A stretch of DNA of 64,000 bases from Sphingosinithalassobacter tenebrarum (GTDB lineage: Bacteria > Pseudomonadota > Alphaproteobacteria > Sphingomonadales > Sphingomonadaceae): the NCBI RefSeq assembly GCF_011057975.1, contig NZ_CP049109.1, positions 124,001-188,000 on the forward strand. The letters are read 5' to 3'. Numbering within the stretch: position 1 is the first letter of the stretch; every line of letters begins with the position of its first letter. Shown in pieces: positions 7,806 through 17,208 of the stretch. Under the pieces are notes generated by a model, which made no database searches, was not told the DNA's origin, and saw only the letters and a program-made list of their open reading frames with translations. A program made the position numbers and the translations under genes.

Positions 7806-10800
7806 ATGCAGATCAAGCGCCTGAGGCTTTCCGGCTTCAAGAGCTTCGTCGACCCTGCCGATTTGCGCATCGAACCGGGGCTGACGGGCATCGTCGGCCC
7901 CAATGGCTGCGGCAAATCCAATCTGCTCGAAGCGCTGCGATGGGCGATGGGCGAGAACTCGCCCCGCTCGATGCGCGGTTCGGGGATGGAAGACGTGATC
8001 TTCGCGGGTACCGCCGCCCGTCCGCAACGCGATTTCGCCGAAGTCTCGATCCTCACCGACGAAGTTGCGGGCGAGGCGGAAGGCGAAGTCGAAGTCGTCC
8101 GCCGCATCGAGCGCGGCGCTGGATCGGCCTATCGCATCAACGGGCGCGACGTGCGCGCCAAGGATGTGTCGCTGCTCTTCGCCGACGCGGCGACCGGCGC
8201 GCATTCCCCCGCGCTCGTCAGCCAGGGGCGGATCAGCGCGGTCATTTCCGCCAAGCCGGTCGAACGCCGCGCGATGCTGGAGGAAGCCGCCGGCATCGCC
8301 GGGCTGCATGTCCGCCGCAAGGATGCCGAACAGCGGCTGCGCGCGACCGAGAACAACCTGACGCGCCTCGACGAAGTCATCGCCGACCAGGACGCGCGCG
8401 CCGCCGCGCTGAAACGGCAGGCACGACAGGCCGAACGCTATCGCGCGCTGACCGAGGATATCCGGGTGGCAGAAGCGCGGATGATCTATGCCCGCTGGCG
8501 CGATGCCGCCGCCGCCGCCGATGCCGCAAAGGCCGAAGCCGCCGCAGCCGAAGCGCGGGTCACCGAACGCGCCGCCGGCCAGGATAAGGCCGCCGAGGCG
8601 CAGCGCAGGGCCGCCGAGCGGCTGAGTACCGAACGCGCCGCCGCGCTTGCCGTTCGCGATCGCGCAAGCGAAGCGATGCACCGGCTTTCGGCGCTGCGCG
8701 GCGATCGCGCTTCGGTCGACAGGCGACTTCAGGAGCTGGCCGACAACGAAGTGCGGCTGGCCGCCGACAAGGGCCGCGAGGGCGAGCTTGCCCGCGACGC
8801 CGCCGAGGCGCTGTCGCGGCTGGAGGAAGAGGCCGGCGCGCTCGACAAGCGCATCGCCGAAGCGGCGACGCGCATGCCGCAACTCGAATCGGCGCTGGCC
8901 GAGGCCGAGCGCGTGGCGCGCGATGCCGAAGTCTCGCTGGCGCAGGCGATGGCCGAGCAGGCAAGCGAAGCGGCCGATGCGCGCGTCGCGCAGGCGGCGC
9001 TGGACGCGGCGAGGACGCGCGTCGAACGCGCCGAGCGCGACAAGGCGCGAGTCGATGCCGAGCGCAAGGCGCTGCCCGATGCCGGACCGCTGCAGCAAGA
9101 ACGCGACAGCGCCGCCAGGGCGCGCGAAACGGCGCTGCAACAGGCCGAAACCGGCCGCACCGGCCTTTCGCGCGCCGATGCCGCCGAGCGCGCCGCGATC
9201 GAGGCGCGCGACAAGGCGCAGTCGGCGCGCGCCGGGGCGCATGCCGAACTGGCACAACTCGACAGCGAAGCCGCCGCGCTGACCAAGGCGACTCGCGCCT
9301 CGGCCAGGGATCGGCTGCTCGACCGGCTGAAAGTCGATGACGGCTATGAACGCGCGCTCGCCGCGGCACTGGGCGACGATCTGGAGGCGGGGCTCGACAG
9401 CAGTGCGGAGCGCTATTGGGCCGGCGCCGAAACGCTTCCGGGAGACCCCGGCGCACCGGCCGATGCGACACCGCTGGCGGCGCATGTTCAGGCGCCCCCC
9501 GAGCTGGCGCGCCGCCTGTCGCAAGTGTTCGTCACTGAAAGCGATACCGGGCAGAAGCTGGCCGTGGGTCAGCGGCTGGCGACTCTCGACGGCAAATTGC
9601 GCCGCTGGGACGGCTATACCGCACGATCGGGCGGTGCGGCGGCGGCGCAGCGGCTGGAAAGCGTCAATCGCCTCCATGCGATCGAAAAGGCACGGCCCGC
9701 GGCGCTCCGCGCGGTCGAAAGCGCCGAGGCACGGCTCTCGCAGATCGAGGAGGACATCGCCGAGGCCCGTCGCGCAGCCGCCGATGCGCGGCGCGTGCTC
9801 GAACATGCCGAAACCACCGGCCGCGATGCCGCCCGCGCCGAGGATCGCGCGGCAAGCCAGCTCGAACGGCTGGAGGCGCAGCGTGCCGATATCGAATCGC
9901 GCGCGCAGCGGATCGCAGGCGAAGTCGAGGAAGCGGCCAGCGAACAGTCGCGCGCGCAGGCCGCGCTCGCCGCGCTGCCCGATGGGCAGCAAACGCGCGA
10001 GCGTGTTTCCAAGCTTTCCAGCGACACCGAAAATCGCCGCGCCGCCGCCGCTGCCGCGCGCGCCGAACGCACCGCGCAGGAACAGGAGCTGAGCCGCGCG
10101 CGCGAGCGGCTCGCCGCCGCCCAGGCCGAACGCAAAAGCTGGCAGGCACGCGCCGGCGAAGCCGCCCGCCGCAGCGAGGAAATGGAAACGCGTGCCGCCG
10201 CACTGGCGCAGGAGAAGGAACAGCTCGCCGCGCGTCCCGCCGAACTCGACGGGCTGATCGCCGAAGCCGAACGCACCGCCGAGACCACCCGCGCCGAATC
10301 GAGCGCCGCACAGGCAGCCGAGGCGGAAGCCGAGGCGGCGCTGCGCATCACCGAGAATGAAGTGCGCCTGACCGCCGAACGGCTGGCCGAGGCCCGCGAA
10401 ATTCGCGCCGGCGCCGCCGCGCGCGCGGAAAATCAGGAGGCACGGCGGATCGAAATGGGGCGCCTGTCGGGCGAGCGGTTCGAATGCCCGCCGCCGATAT
10501 TGGGCGAACGCGTCGGCTTCGAAACCGACACGGTCGGCGAACCAGGCGCCGAATCGGCGACACATGACAAGCTGATCGCCGAGCGCGAGCGGATCGGCCC
10601 GGTCAATCTGGTGGCCGAGACCGAACTCGCCGAACTGAGCGAATCAAGCGCCGCCAATGCCAAGGAGCGCGACGAACTGACGCTCGCGGTCAATCAGCTG
10701 CGCGGATCGATCGGCACGCTCAATCGCGAGGGCCGCCAGCGATTGCTGGCGGCGTTCGAAGCCGTGAACGACCATTTCACGCGACTCTTCACCACGCTGT

Positions 10801-11219
10801 TCAACGGTGGCAGCGCGCATCTCGAACTGATCGACTCGGAAGACCCGCTCGAAGCGGGGCTGGAAATCATGGCGCAGCCGCCGGGCAAGAAGCTGCAGTC
10901 GCTGACGCTGCTTTCGGGCGGCGAACAGGCGCTTACCGCCGTCGCGCTGATCTTCGCGCTGTTCCTGACCAATCCCGCGCCGATCTGTGTGCTCGACGAA
11001 GTCGACGCGCCGCTCGACGACGCCAATATCGAGCGCTTCTGCGATCTTCTCGACCGGATGAACCGCGAGACGCGCACCCGTTATCTGATCGTCACGCACA
11101 ATGCGGCGACGATGGCGCGTATGGACCGGCTGTTCGGCGTGACGATGGTTGAACGCGGCGTGAGCAGGCTGGTCAGTGTCGACCTTGGCGGCGCCGAAAG
11201 CCTGCTCGCCGCCGAATAG
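7806..11219 (+). CDS. smc: chromosome segregation protein SMC
   Basis: The 1137-residue SMC ATPase forms a dimeric ring that compacts and separates chromosomes with ScpA/ScpB. The N-terminal head holds Walker A (GPNGCGKSN, about residues 32-40). Long Ala/Glu/Arg-rich coiled coils flank a hinge at about residues 500-640. The C-terminal head has the signature LLSGGEQALTAVAL, Walker B CVLDEVDAPLDD and a final H-loop. The length is normal. scpA and scpB are not adjacent. Its stop codon directly abuts the stop of the convergent hemerythrin gene, leaving no room for a terminator. Confidence 0.96.
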   Translation: MQIKRLRLSGFKSFVDPADLRIEPGLTGIVGPNGCGKSNLLEALRWAMGENSPRSMRGSGMEDVIFAGTAARPQRDFAEVSILTDEVAGEAEGEVEVVRRIERGAGSAYRINGRDVRAKDVSLLFADAATGAHSPALVSQGRISAVISAKPVERRAMLEEAAGIAGLHVRRKDAEQRLRATENNLTRLDEVIADQDARAAALKRQARQAERYRALTEDIRVAEARMIYARWRDAAAAADAAKAEAAAAEARVTERAAGQDKAAEAQRRAAERLSTERAAALAVRDRASEAMHRLSALRGDRASVDRRLQELADNEVRLAADKGREGELARDAAEALSRLEEEAGALDKRIAEAATRMPQLESALAEAERVARDAEVSLAQAMAEQASEAADARVAQAALDAARTRVERAERDKARVDAERKALPDAGPLQQERDSAARARETALQQAETGRTGLSRADAAERAAIEARDKAQSARAGAHAELAQLDSEAAALTKATRASARDRLLDRLKVDDGYERALAAALGDDLEAGLDSSAERYWAGAETLPGDPGAPADATPLAAHVQAPPELARRLSQVFVTESDTGQKLAVGQRLATLDGKLRRWDGYTARSGGAAAAQRLESVNRLHAIEKARPAALRAVESAEARLSQIEEDIAEARRAAADARRVLEHAETTGRDAARAEDRAASQLERLEAQRADIESRAQRIAGEVEEAASEQSRAQAALAALPDGQQTRERVSKLSSDTENRRAAAAAARAERTAQEQELSRARERLAAAQAERKSWQARAGEAARRSEEMETRAAALAQEKEQLAARPAELDGLIAEAERTAETTRAESSAAQAAEAEAEAALRITENEVRLTAERLAEAREIRAGAAARAENQEARRIEMGRLSGERFECPPPILGERVGFETDTVGEPGAESATHDKLIAERERIGPVNLVAETELAELSESSAANAKERDELTLAVNQLRGSIGTLNREGRQRLLAAFEAVNDHFTRLFTTLFNGGSAHLELIDSEDPLEAGLEIMAQPPGKKLQSLTLLSGGEQALTAVALIFALFLTNPAPICVLDEVDAPLDDANIERFCDLLDRMNRETRTRYLIVTHNAATMARMDRLFGVTMVERGVSRLVSVDLGGAESLLAAE

Positions 11220-11702
11220 TCATTCGCGCGCGTCGCCCGGGGCTTCCTCTTCGGCGCGCGCCATTTCGCGGGGCTTGCGCGCTTCGAACACCTTGGCGAG
11301 CCGCTCTTCGGCCTTATCGGAAAGCTGTTTCGCGGCGGCGGGAAACATCTCTTCCTCTTCCTCGTCGATATGATGTTCGTAGCGGTGCTTCATTTCCTTG
11401 AACTTCTGAAGCCACGCGCCCGAGGCCATGTCGGTCTCGACCAGCTCGCCCAGATAGTCGTCGATTTCCTTGTGCTCGGAAACCGAATGCCGCGCCTCGT
11501 CGCGCAGATCGGGGCAGGCGAGCATCGTCGCATAGAGCGATTCCTCCTCGGCCGCCGCATGCGCCTGAAGCTCGAGGCGCAGCTTTTCGAACAGGTCGCG
11601 CCGCTCGGCGGTATCGCCGTGCGTTTCCTCAAGCTGCTTGAGCAACACGCGCTGGCGATCATGATCGCGCTTCAAATCGTCAAAAATCCTTACGTCCGCC
11701 AT
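11220..11702 (-). CDS. hemerythrin HHE domain protein
   Basis: The 160-residue, strongly acidic, all-helical protein has His and Glu residues spaced as in hemerythrin HHE cation-binding domains (DLKRDHDRQR, then ELQAHAAAEEE, then SEHKEIDD, then HRYEHHIDEEEEEMFP). Members bind a di-iron centre and are linked to oxygen or nitric oxide sensing, or to iron handling and stress. The C terminus (about 35 residues) is charged and probably disordered. The gene is convergent with smc with zero spacing. Exact function unknown. Confidence 0.85.
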   Translation of the reverse strand: MADVRIFDDLKRDHDRQRVLLKQLEETHGDTAERRDLFEKLRLELQAHAAAEEESLYATMLACPDLRDEARHSVSEHKEIDDYLGELVETDMASGAWLQKFKEMKHRYEHHIDEEEEEMFPAAAKQLSDKAEERLAKVFEARKPREMARAEEEAPGDARE

Positions 11703-11809
11703 CGGTTTGTCCTCCGGGTTTACTTTGTCTAATCAATCGCTCAGCGCGCCGGGAGTTTCAGATGCGAATCGTTCGCAGGGTGAATCGCGGAGCGGCACCG
11801 GGGGAACGC

Positions 11810-13024
11810 ATGTTTCAACGCCTTGACCTGGCGCGACTGGCGCTGCCTGCAACGCTGCTGCTCACGTGCCTGCTCGGCTGGGGGTTCAAGGCGCACTGCC
11901 TGGAAAACGGCGGGTGGCCCAGCTGGGTGCAGTACAGCACCGGCTGCTACAGCGACGCCATTCCGTTCTGGACCGCGCGCGACGTGGATGCGGGCGCGGT
12001 CCCCTATTTCGAAAGCCGGATGGAATATCCCGTACTCACCGGGCTCCTGATCTGGATCGAGGGCGGGCTGGCGCGGCTGACCGGTGCGAGCGGGCCAGGA
12101 AGCACGCATTTCCTGTTCTGGGTGACGTTCGGCAATGCGCTGCTCGCCTTCGCCATTCTGGCGATGCTGTACCGCGCGGGAATGAACGACGCGCGGCTGA
12201 AGCGCTGGGCGCTGGCGCCCCCGCTGATCCTCTATCTCGGGCATAACTGGGATATGCTCGCCGTCGCGCTCGCCGTCGCGGCGATGCTGACGGCGCGGCA
12301 GGGGCGTCCGGCCACGGCCGCGGCGCTTGCCGGACTCGGCACGGCGGCAAAGCTGTTTCCCGCGCTGTTGCTGCCGCTGCTCGGGCTGCAGGCATTGTTC
12401 GGGGATAGCGAGCGTCCGCTTTTCGAACGGATACGGAATGCAGCGCTTCTGTCGGCCGCCGCGATCGGCGCGTGGTTGCTGGTCAATCTGCCGGTGGCTC
12501 TGGCGGCGTTCGAAAACTGGTCCGAATTCTATCGCTTTTCGGGATCGCGCCCCGGAACGCGGGCGTCGATCTGGGAAATCCTGAACCATCTACACGTGTG
12601 GCGCGCGACCATCGCCGAACGGAATTTCTGGTCGGCCCTCGCCTTTTTCGCGGGATACGCCGCGATCGTGGCACTGGGCTGGCGCCGCCATCGCACGCGG
12701 CTGTGGATCCTGTTTCCGGCGGTGCTCGGCTGGTTCCTGCTCACCAACAAGGTCCATTCGCCGCAGTTCGACCTGTGGATCTATCCGCTGCTGCTGATCG
12801 CGGCGCCGCGCCTATGGCCGGTGGCGCTGTTCGCGGCGGGCGACCTTGCCGCCTATTTCGCGGAGTTCTGGTGGCTGGCGCGGATGAACGGAGCGTGGCC
12901 GCACGCGACGATCATCCCCGTCGCACTGGCGGCCGGGGTGCGCGGCGCGGCGCTGCTGTGGCTGATCGCCGATCTGGTGCGGCTGCCCTCGCCCCGCTGG
13001 ATCGAAGAAGCAGCGCGGGTCTGA
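11810..13024 (+). CDS. GT87-like (DUF2029) membrane glycosyltransferase
   Basis: The 404-residue product is a multi-spanning membrane protein with about nine to eleven hydrophobic segments and GT-C features: an acidic periplasmic loop after the first segment, a MEYPVLTGLLIW segment and KLFPALLLPLL, as in GT87 mannosyltransferases that use polyprenyl-phosphate sugars. I prefer the ATG at 11810, with GGGGGAA just upstream; an ATG at 11762 would add 16 basic residues. There are no partner glycan genes nearby, so the acceptor is unknown. The family call is moderate. Confidence 0.7.
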   Translation: MFQRLDLARLALPATLLLTCLLGWGFKAHCLENGGWPSWVQYSTGCYSDAIPFWTARDVDAGAVPYFESRMEYPVLTGLLIWIEGGLARLTGASGPGSTHFLFWVTFGNALLAFAILAMLYRAGMNDARLKRWALAPPLILYLGHNWDMLAVALAVAAMLTARQGRPATAAALAGLGTAAKLFPALLLPLLGLQALFGDSERPLFERIRNAALLSAAAIGAWLLVNLPVALAAFENWSEFYRFSGSRPGTRASIWEILNHLHVWRATIAERNFWSALAFFAGYAAIVALGWRRHRTRLWILFPAVLGWFLLTNKVHSPQFDLWIYPLLLIAAPRLWPVALFAAGDLAAYFAEFWWLARMNGAWPHATIIPVALAAGVRGAALLWLIADLVRLPSPRWIEEAARV

Positions 13025-13028
13025 GCGC

Positions 13029-13418
13029 TCAGGGCAGCGGCAGATCGGTGGCGCGGTCGGCGCGTTCCCGCGCTTCGGCAGTCCCTTGCCGGATTTCCTC
13101 TGCGGCACAGCCGACGGCGCCCCCCGGCCCGACTGCCGAGCAGCTGCCGATGCCGGTATCGCCCGCATCCATCACGTCTTCGACGCGCGCGGCCCAGGCG
13201 GCATCCTCACGCTTGATCGGCTGATTTTCGCGAATCGTGCGCGGCACGCGATAGCGTTCGGTTTCGGGCGCGCGGACGCATATCGTGTTTTCGGGGCAGG
13301 GATCATCGCCATAGATGGTGATCGTGCCGTTGATCGGCGCGTCCTGCGCCATCGCGGCAGGCGCGGCGAAGCCGAAGCCGGCGACGGTCGCCGCGATTGC
13401 TATCACTGTCTTCTTCAT
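13029..13418 (-). CDS. small exported protein of unknown function
   Basis: This 129-residue protein has a clear Sec signal peptide ending AMAQ-DAP (cleavage near residue 24). The mature part contains two Cys pairs (CPENTIC and a later C...C) that could form disulfides, and a segment rich in Arg and Glu. I do not recognise a named domain. It ends 5 bases from the convergent glycosyltransferase gene. It is likely periplasmic; function unknown. Confidence 0.7.
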   Translation of the reverse strand: MKKTVIAIAATVAGFGFAAPAAMAQDAPINGTITIYGDDPCPENTICVRAPETERYRVPRTIRENQPIKREDAAWAARVEDVMDAGDTGIGSCSAVGPGGAVGCAAEEIRQGTAEARERADRATDLPLP

Positions 13419-13473
13419 CTCGACTCTCCTGTGGGTCGATCTGGCCTTCAGGCCGATTTGGCCTTGGGGCGGT

Positions 13474-14019
13474 TCAAATTTTCTTGGACAGCGCGATCGC
13501 CGCCCGGCAGCCCAATCGGATCGCGCTTTCTAGCAGCGGATAGGCCGGAGCCATTTCCGCGCCTGCCTCCAGCGCCGAATCGCGATGCTCCACTTCCTCG
13601 GCGCGAAACTCCGCCACTGCAGCGGAAAGCTCGGGATCGCTGTCGCCGAGCTGATCGAGCTGTTCGCCGTAATGGGCATCGATCTCGGTCTCGATCGCGG
13701 CGGTGCACGCCATTGCCGCTTCGGGCCCGATCGCCGCCGTTCCGGCTCCAAGAGCAAAACCCGCGACGTCCCAAAAGGGTTGCAAAAGCGTGGGTCGGAC
13801 ACCCCGGCGCACGATCATGGCATCGAAAAAGGCGCGGTGGCGCTCCTCCTGATTGGCCATGCCGGCAACCGCGCGTGCTGCGCTGTTGCGATCGCCCAAA
13901 ACGGCGAGCTGCCCGGCGTAGATGCGCGTCGCGCCATATTCGCCGGCCTGATCGACACGGACCATCGCATCGCGCTTCTCGCGCCGGTCGCCCGGTTTCC
14001 AGCTGGGGCCCTTGCTCAT
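13474..14019 (-). CDS. coq7: demethoxyubiquinone hydroxylase (COQ7 family)
   Basis: This di-iron monooxygenase adds the C-6 hydroxyl in ubiquinone synthesis. The 181-residue protein has the repeated ligand pattern: E in VDQAGEYGA, ExxH in NQEERHRAFF, and EEVEH near the end. It starts with ATG at 14019, overlapping the dsbB stop as ATGA, so the two are probably co-translated. A second ubiquinone gene, coq9, lies at 47382-48044. In other organisms COQ9 binds and assists COQ7, so the two fit one pathway. Confidence 0.92.
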   Translation of the reverse strand: MSKGPSWKPGDRREKRDAMVRVDQAGEYGATRIYAGQLAVLGDRNSAARAVAGMANQEERHRAFFDAMIVRRGVRPTLLQPFWDVAGFALGAGTAAIGPEAAMACTAAIETEIDAHYGEQLDQLGDSDPELSAAVAEFRAEEVEHRDSALEAGAEMAPAYPLLESAIRLGCRAAIALSKKI

Positions 14020-14504
14020 GCCGCGCGCCTCCGCCCGACCAGCGCGAAAATCAGGATTGCGCTGCCCAGCGAGATGATCGCGTTGAAGCCTGCCAGCGAA
14101 ACCCCGAGCAACGTCCATTGCGGCTCGTCGCAGCGGATCAGGGGGCGGTCGTTGATCGAATTGAGCAGATCGGCGTCGCTCAGGCCAAGATCGGCCGTCG
14201 CCGTGCATCCGGTGATGCCCGGCCACCAGCCATATTCGACACCTGCATGAAACACGCCGATCGCTCCGCTGACGGCGACCGATGCCGCCGCCAGACAGAT
14301 AAGCGTTGCGCGCATGAAAGGCTGCTTAACGAAAAACGCCGCCAACGCGATCGGCACCGCCGCATAATGCGGCCAGCGCTGCCAATGGCACATTTCGCAC
14401 GGGTAGAGCCCGCCGAACAGCTGCGACCCCCAGGCGCCGCCCAGCAGCGCGAGCGGGACAAGCAGCGCGATCAAGCGCGCCTTTGCGATTGCCGGCGGTG
14501 TCAT
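14016..14504 (-). CDS. dsbB: disulfide bond formation protein DsbB family
   Basis: The 162-residue protein has four membrane segments and the first periplasmic Cys pair in YPCEMCHWQRW, which passes electrons from DsbA to ubiquinone. A second Cys pair lies in the other periplasmic loop (GCTATADL and IRCDEP). It starts 18 bases downstream of ctpA and overlaps coq7, whose product makes the quinone that DsbB uses. The DsbA-like lipoprotein at 7017-7775 is a possible partner. Confidence 0.92.
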   Translation of the reverse strand: MTPPAIAKARLIALLVPLALLGGAWGSQLFGGLYPCEMCHWQRWPHYAAVPIALAAFFVKQPFMRATLICLAAASVAVSGAIGVFHAGVEYGWWPGITGCTATADLGLSDADLLNSINDRPLIRCDEPQWTLLGVSLAGFNAIISLGSAILIFALVGRRRAA

Positions 14505-14522
14505 CGCAGTCGATGCTTTCCC

Positions 14523-15881
14523 TTAATTGGCCGAACCGCCGCTGCCGCCCTTCGCGGCGGCGGCAGAGCGCGTCTGCCCGTTGCCGAGCCGCGTGATGGC
14601 ACCAAGCGCATAATGGAGCTGGAAGTCCTCGATCCCCTGCTCCTCCAGCTCTTCAGCCGTGGCGGAGAAGCGCGGATCCTCGTTGGTGTCTTCTTCCAGC
14701 GCCTCGTCGTCGACGTCGATCTCGTTGATCAGATGGCGGCGCAGGTCGGATTCGCGGAACACCGGACGGGTGCGGTAATCGGGATCGGAAAGCTGCGGCA
14801 CGGTGATGTCGGGCTTGATCCCGCCTTCCTGCACCGAACGGCCCGACGGCGTGTAATAGCGCGCGGTGGTGAGCCGCAGCGCGCTTTGCGGGCCAAGCTG
14901 CATCAGCGTCTGCACCGATCCCTTGCCGAAGCTGCGCGTACCCATCACCAGTCCGCGATGATGGTCCTGGATCGCGCCGGCGACGATTTCCGAGGCCGAA
15001 GCGGTACCCGCGTCGATCAGCACGATCACCGGCAGGCCGCGCGTCAGATCGCCCTTCACCATCGATTCGGCATAATAGCGCTCGATATCGGCACGCGTGC
15101 GACCGCGCTGCGACACGATCTCGCCGTGATCGAGAAACACATCGCCGACTTCGATCGCCTGGCTGAGCAGCCCACCGCCATTGTTGCGCAGATCGACGAT
15201 ATAGCCGAGCGGCGGATGGCCCAGCTCCTGTTCGATCGCAGCCACTGCCGCGCGCGTATCTGCGCCGGTATTCTGCGAGAAGGTGTTGATGTTGATGATG
15301 CCGACGCCGTCGCGCACTTCCCACTTCACCGGCTTCTGCACGATGGTTTCGCGCGTCAGCGTGAATTCGAGCGGTTCGTCATGCCCCGGCCGCACCACGG
15401 TCAGCGTGATATCGGTGCCCGGCTTGCCGCGCATCACCGTGATCGCCTCGTCGAGCGTGCCGCCATAGATCAGCTTGCCGTCGAGATGGGTGATGTAATC
15501 GCCCGCCTTGATCCCCGCCCGGTCAGCCGGCGTATCCTCGGTCGGTGCGACGACCTTTACTGCGCCGTCCTCCATCGTGACCGTAAGGCCGAGCCCGCCA
15601 TATTCGCCTTCGGTGGCGATGCGCATATTGTCGAAATCAAGTTCGGAGACATAGCTCGAATGCGGATCGAGCGCCGAGAGCATCCCCTGGATCGCGCCCT
15701 TCACCAGCGTTTCGTCATCGACCGGATCGACATAGCTTGCCTTCACCCGGTTGAAGACTTCCATGAACAGGTCGAGCTCGCGATAGCTGCCCGCCTCGGC
15801 CGACGCCATCGCGCTGGTGGCGACGGGGACGAGCGCGAGGGCACTGACGGCGGCGGTGACCTGAAGAAACGGGCGAGGCAT
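14523..15881 (-). CDS. ctpA: S41 carboxy-terminal processing protease
   Basis: The 452-residue exported protease has a signal peptide (about 27 residues), a PDZ domain (about residues 90-170) with GLGLTV, and the S41 catalytic domain with Ser in AGTASASEIV and Lys in RSFGKGSVQT. It trims or degrades periplasmic proteins by their C termini. A 90-residue acidic C-terminal region is common in alphaproteobacterial CtpA. The ATG at 15881 is backed by AGGAAAG seven bases upstream, better than the TTG at 15884. A 126-base gap separates it from envC, with no other gene. Confidence 0.94.
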   Translation of the reverse strand: MPRPFLQVTAAVSALALVPVATSAMASAEAGSYRELDLFMEVFNRVKASYVDPVDDETLVKGAIQGMLSALDPHSSYVSELDFDNMRIATEGEYGGLGLTVTMEDGAVKVVAPTEDTPADRAGIKAGDYITHLDGKLIYGGTLDEAITVMRGKPGTDITLTVVRPGHDEPLEFTLTRETIVQKPVKWEVRDGVGIININTFSQNTGADTRAAVAAIEQELGHPPLGYIVDLRNNGGGLLSQAIEVGDVFLDHGEIVSQRGRTRADIERYYAESMVKGDLTRGLPVIVLIDAGTASASEIVAGAIQDHHRGLVMGTRSFGKGSVQTLMQLGPQSALRLTTARYYTPSGRSVQEGGIKPDITVPQLSDPDYRTRPVFRESDLRRHLINEIDVDDEALEEDTNEDPRFSATAEELEEQGIEDFQLHYALGAITRLGNGQTRSAAAAKGGSGGSAN

Positions 15882-16007
15882 CAAGTTACTTTCCTAAGAG
15901 GAACCGGCCCTGGCACGAAAGCCGGTAATTCGCCGCCAACGATAGCGCCAATGGCGCCTCCGCGCAAAGCCGGACATGGCCGTATCGGCACGCTGCAACA
16001 CGGCGAT

Positions 16008-17204
16008 TCAATCGAGCAGCCGGGTAATGTCCATCGGTGCGTCATGGCGTCGCAACTCCACGGTAACGCGCGGCGTTTCGTCCTCGCCGGCGCGGCCGAT
16101 AGGCACGCCCTGCGCCACCGTGTCCCCGCGCTTTACCGAAACCGCCCCAAGCCCGGCGATCAGACTAGTCCACCCCTGACCGTGATCGATGATGACCACC
16201 CCGCCATAGCGGCGGAACGGCGCGGCATAGCGGATCGTTCCGCCGCTTGGCGCCGTCACGCCCGCGCCGGGACTGGTCGCGATCGTCAGCCCGCGCGAAC
16301 GCACACCGGTCGGCGAAAGCTCGCCCATGCCGGTGACGAGGCTTCCGCTGACCGGCAGGCGATAGGGCGCGGCGCGGCGCGGCGCCGAATGCGACACAGG
16401 CGCCGCCTCTCCGGCTTCGCGCGGACGCGGCAACGGCCCGGGAAGCGCGGCAAGTTCCTCGCGAACCTCGCCGGCGGCCTCCATCACGTCCATCTGGTCG
16501 ACGATGTCGCGCGCGCGCTCACCCGCCGCGATCGCGCGATCCGATTCGATCAGCGCGCTGCGATCGAGCCGCTGCGAACGCAGCCGGTTTTCGGCTTCGA
16601 GATGCACCAGCGCCACGCGCTCGGCCTCGAGCCGACCGCGGCTTTCGCGCAGGCTTGCCACCGCTTGTTCGGCCTGGCGCCGCAGCCCTCGGATCCGCGC
16701 CAGTTCGGCGCGGACATCGGCGGTGCGCTCGCGCACCACCGGCAAGGTCGTACCCAGGACCGCGCGGACATGGACGATATCCTCGGTCGATCCCGGCTGG
16801 ACCAGTCCCAGCGCGGGCGGGCGCCGCACCAGCGACTGGATCGCCGCGATCAGCCGCAGGATCGTCGATTGCCGCTGCGAAAGCGTGACGCGCTGCGCGC
16901 GCAACCGCCGGTCGACGATCGCGATGCGCGCACGCGCGGCGGCGATGTCGGCCTCGGCCGCGGCGATACGCTGTGCGGCGGCTTCCTCCTTCGCCCTGGC
17001 CTGCGCGGCCTGGCTGCGCGCCGCCTCGGCGGCCTGTTCGAGCTGTTTCGATTTTTCCTGCGCGGCTTTGGACGCGGCCGTCGCGCGTTCGAGCCGGGAT
17101 TGCTGCTCGGCCATGCTCGGCACCGTCTGGGCACGCACCAGCGGGCCGCTGGCAAGGATCGCCAGCATCGCCGCTCCCGTCACCGCTCCGCGCCGCCATG
17201 CCAT
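16008..17204 (-). CDS. murein hydrolase activator EnvC-like (coiled coil + LytM)
   Basis: The 398-residue protein has a signal peptide, a long Ala/Arg/Glu-rich coiled coil (about residues 30-250), and a C-terminal LytM/M23 fold. In the LytM part the usual zinc ligands (HxxxD and HxH) are not apparent: the segments read VIIDHGQGW and VTVELRRHD, like E. coli EnvC. It should therefore activate amidases at the septum rather than cut murein itself. ftsE-ftsX, the usual EnvC partner, lie at 33133-34727. The ATG at 17204, with AAGGATAGGGG upstream, follows rlmH by 4 bases. Confidence 0.86.
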   Translation of the reverse strand: MAWRRGAVTGAAMLAILASGPLVRAQTVPSMAEQQSRLERATAASKAAQEKSKQLEQAAEAARSQAAQARAKEEAAAQRIAAAEADIAAARARIAIVDRRLRAQRVTLSQRQSTILRLIAAIQSLVRRPPALGLVQPGSTEDIVHVRAVLGTTLPVVRERTADVRAELARIRGLRRQAEQAVASLRESRGRLEAERVALVHLEAENRLRSQRLDRSALIESDRAIAAGERARDIVDQMDVMEAAGEVREELAALPGPLPRPREAGEAAPVSHSAPRRAAPYRLPVSGSLVTGMGELSPTGVRSRGLTIATSPGAGVTAPSGGTIRYAAPFRRYGGVVIIDHGQGWTSLIAGLGAVSVKRGDTVAQGVPIGRAGEDETPRVTVELRRHDAPMDITRLLD

Positions 17205-17208
17205 GCCC

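Noticed and set aside
6762..10565. A 1267-codon open frame on the minus strand opposite the DciA-like gene, the DsbA-like gene and smc
   Set aside because: It mirrors smc codon structure, has no recognisable domain or binding site, and is a GC artefact.
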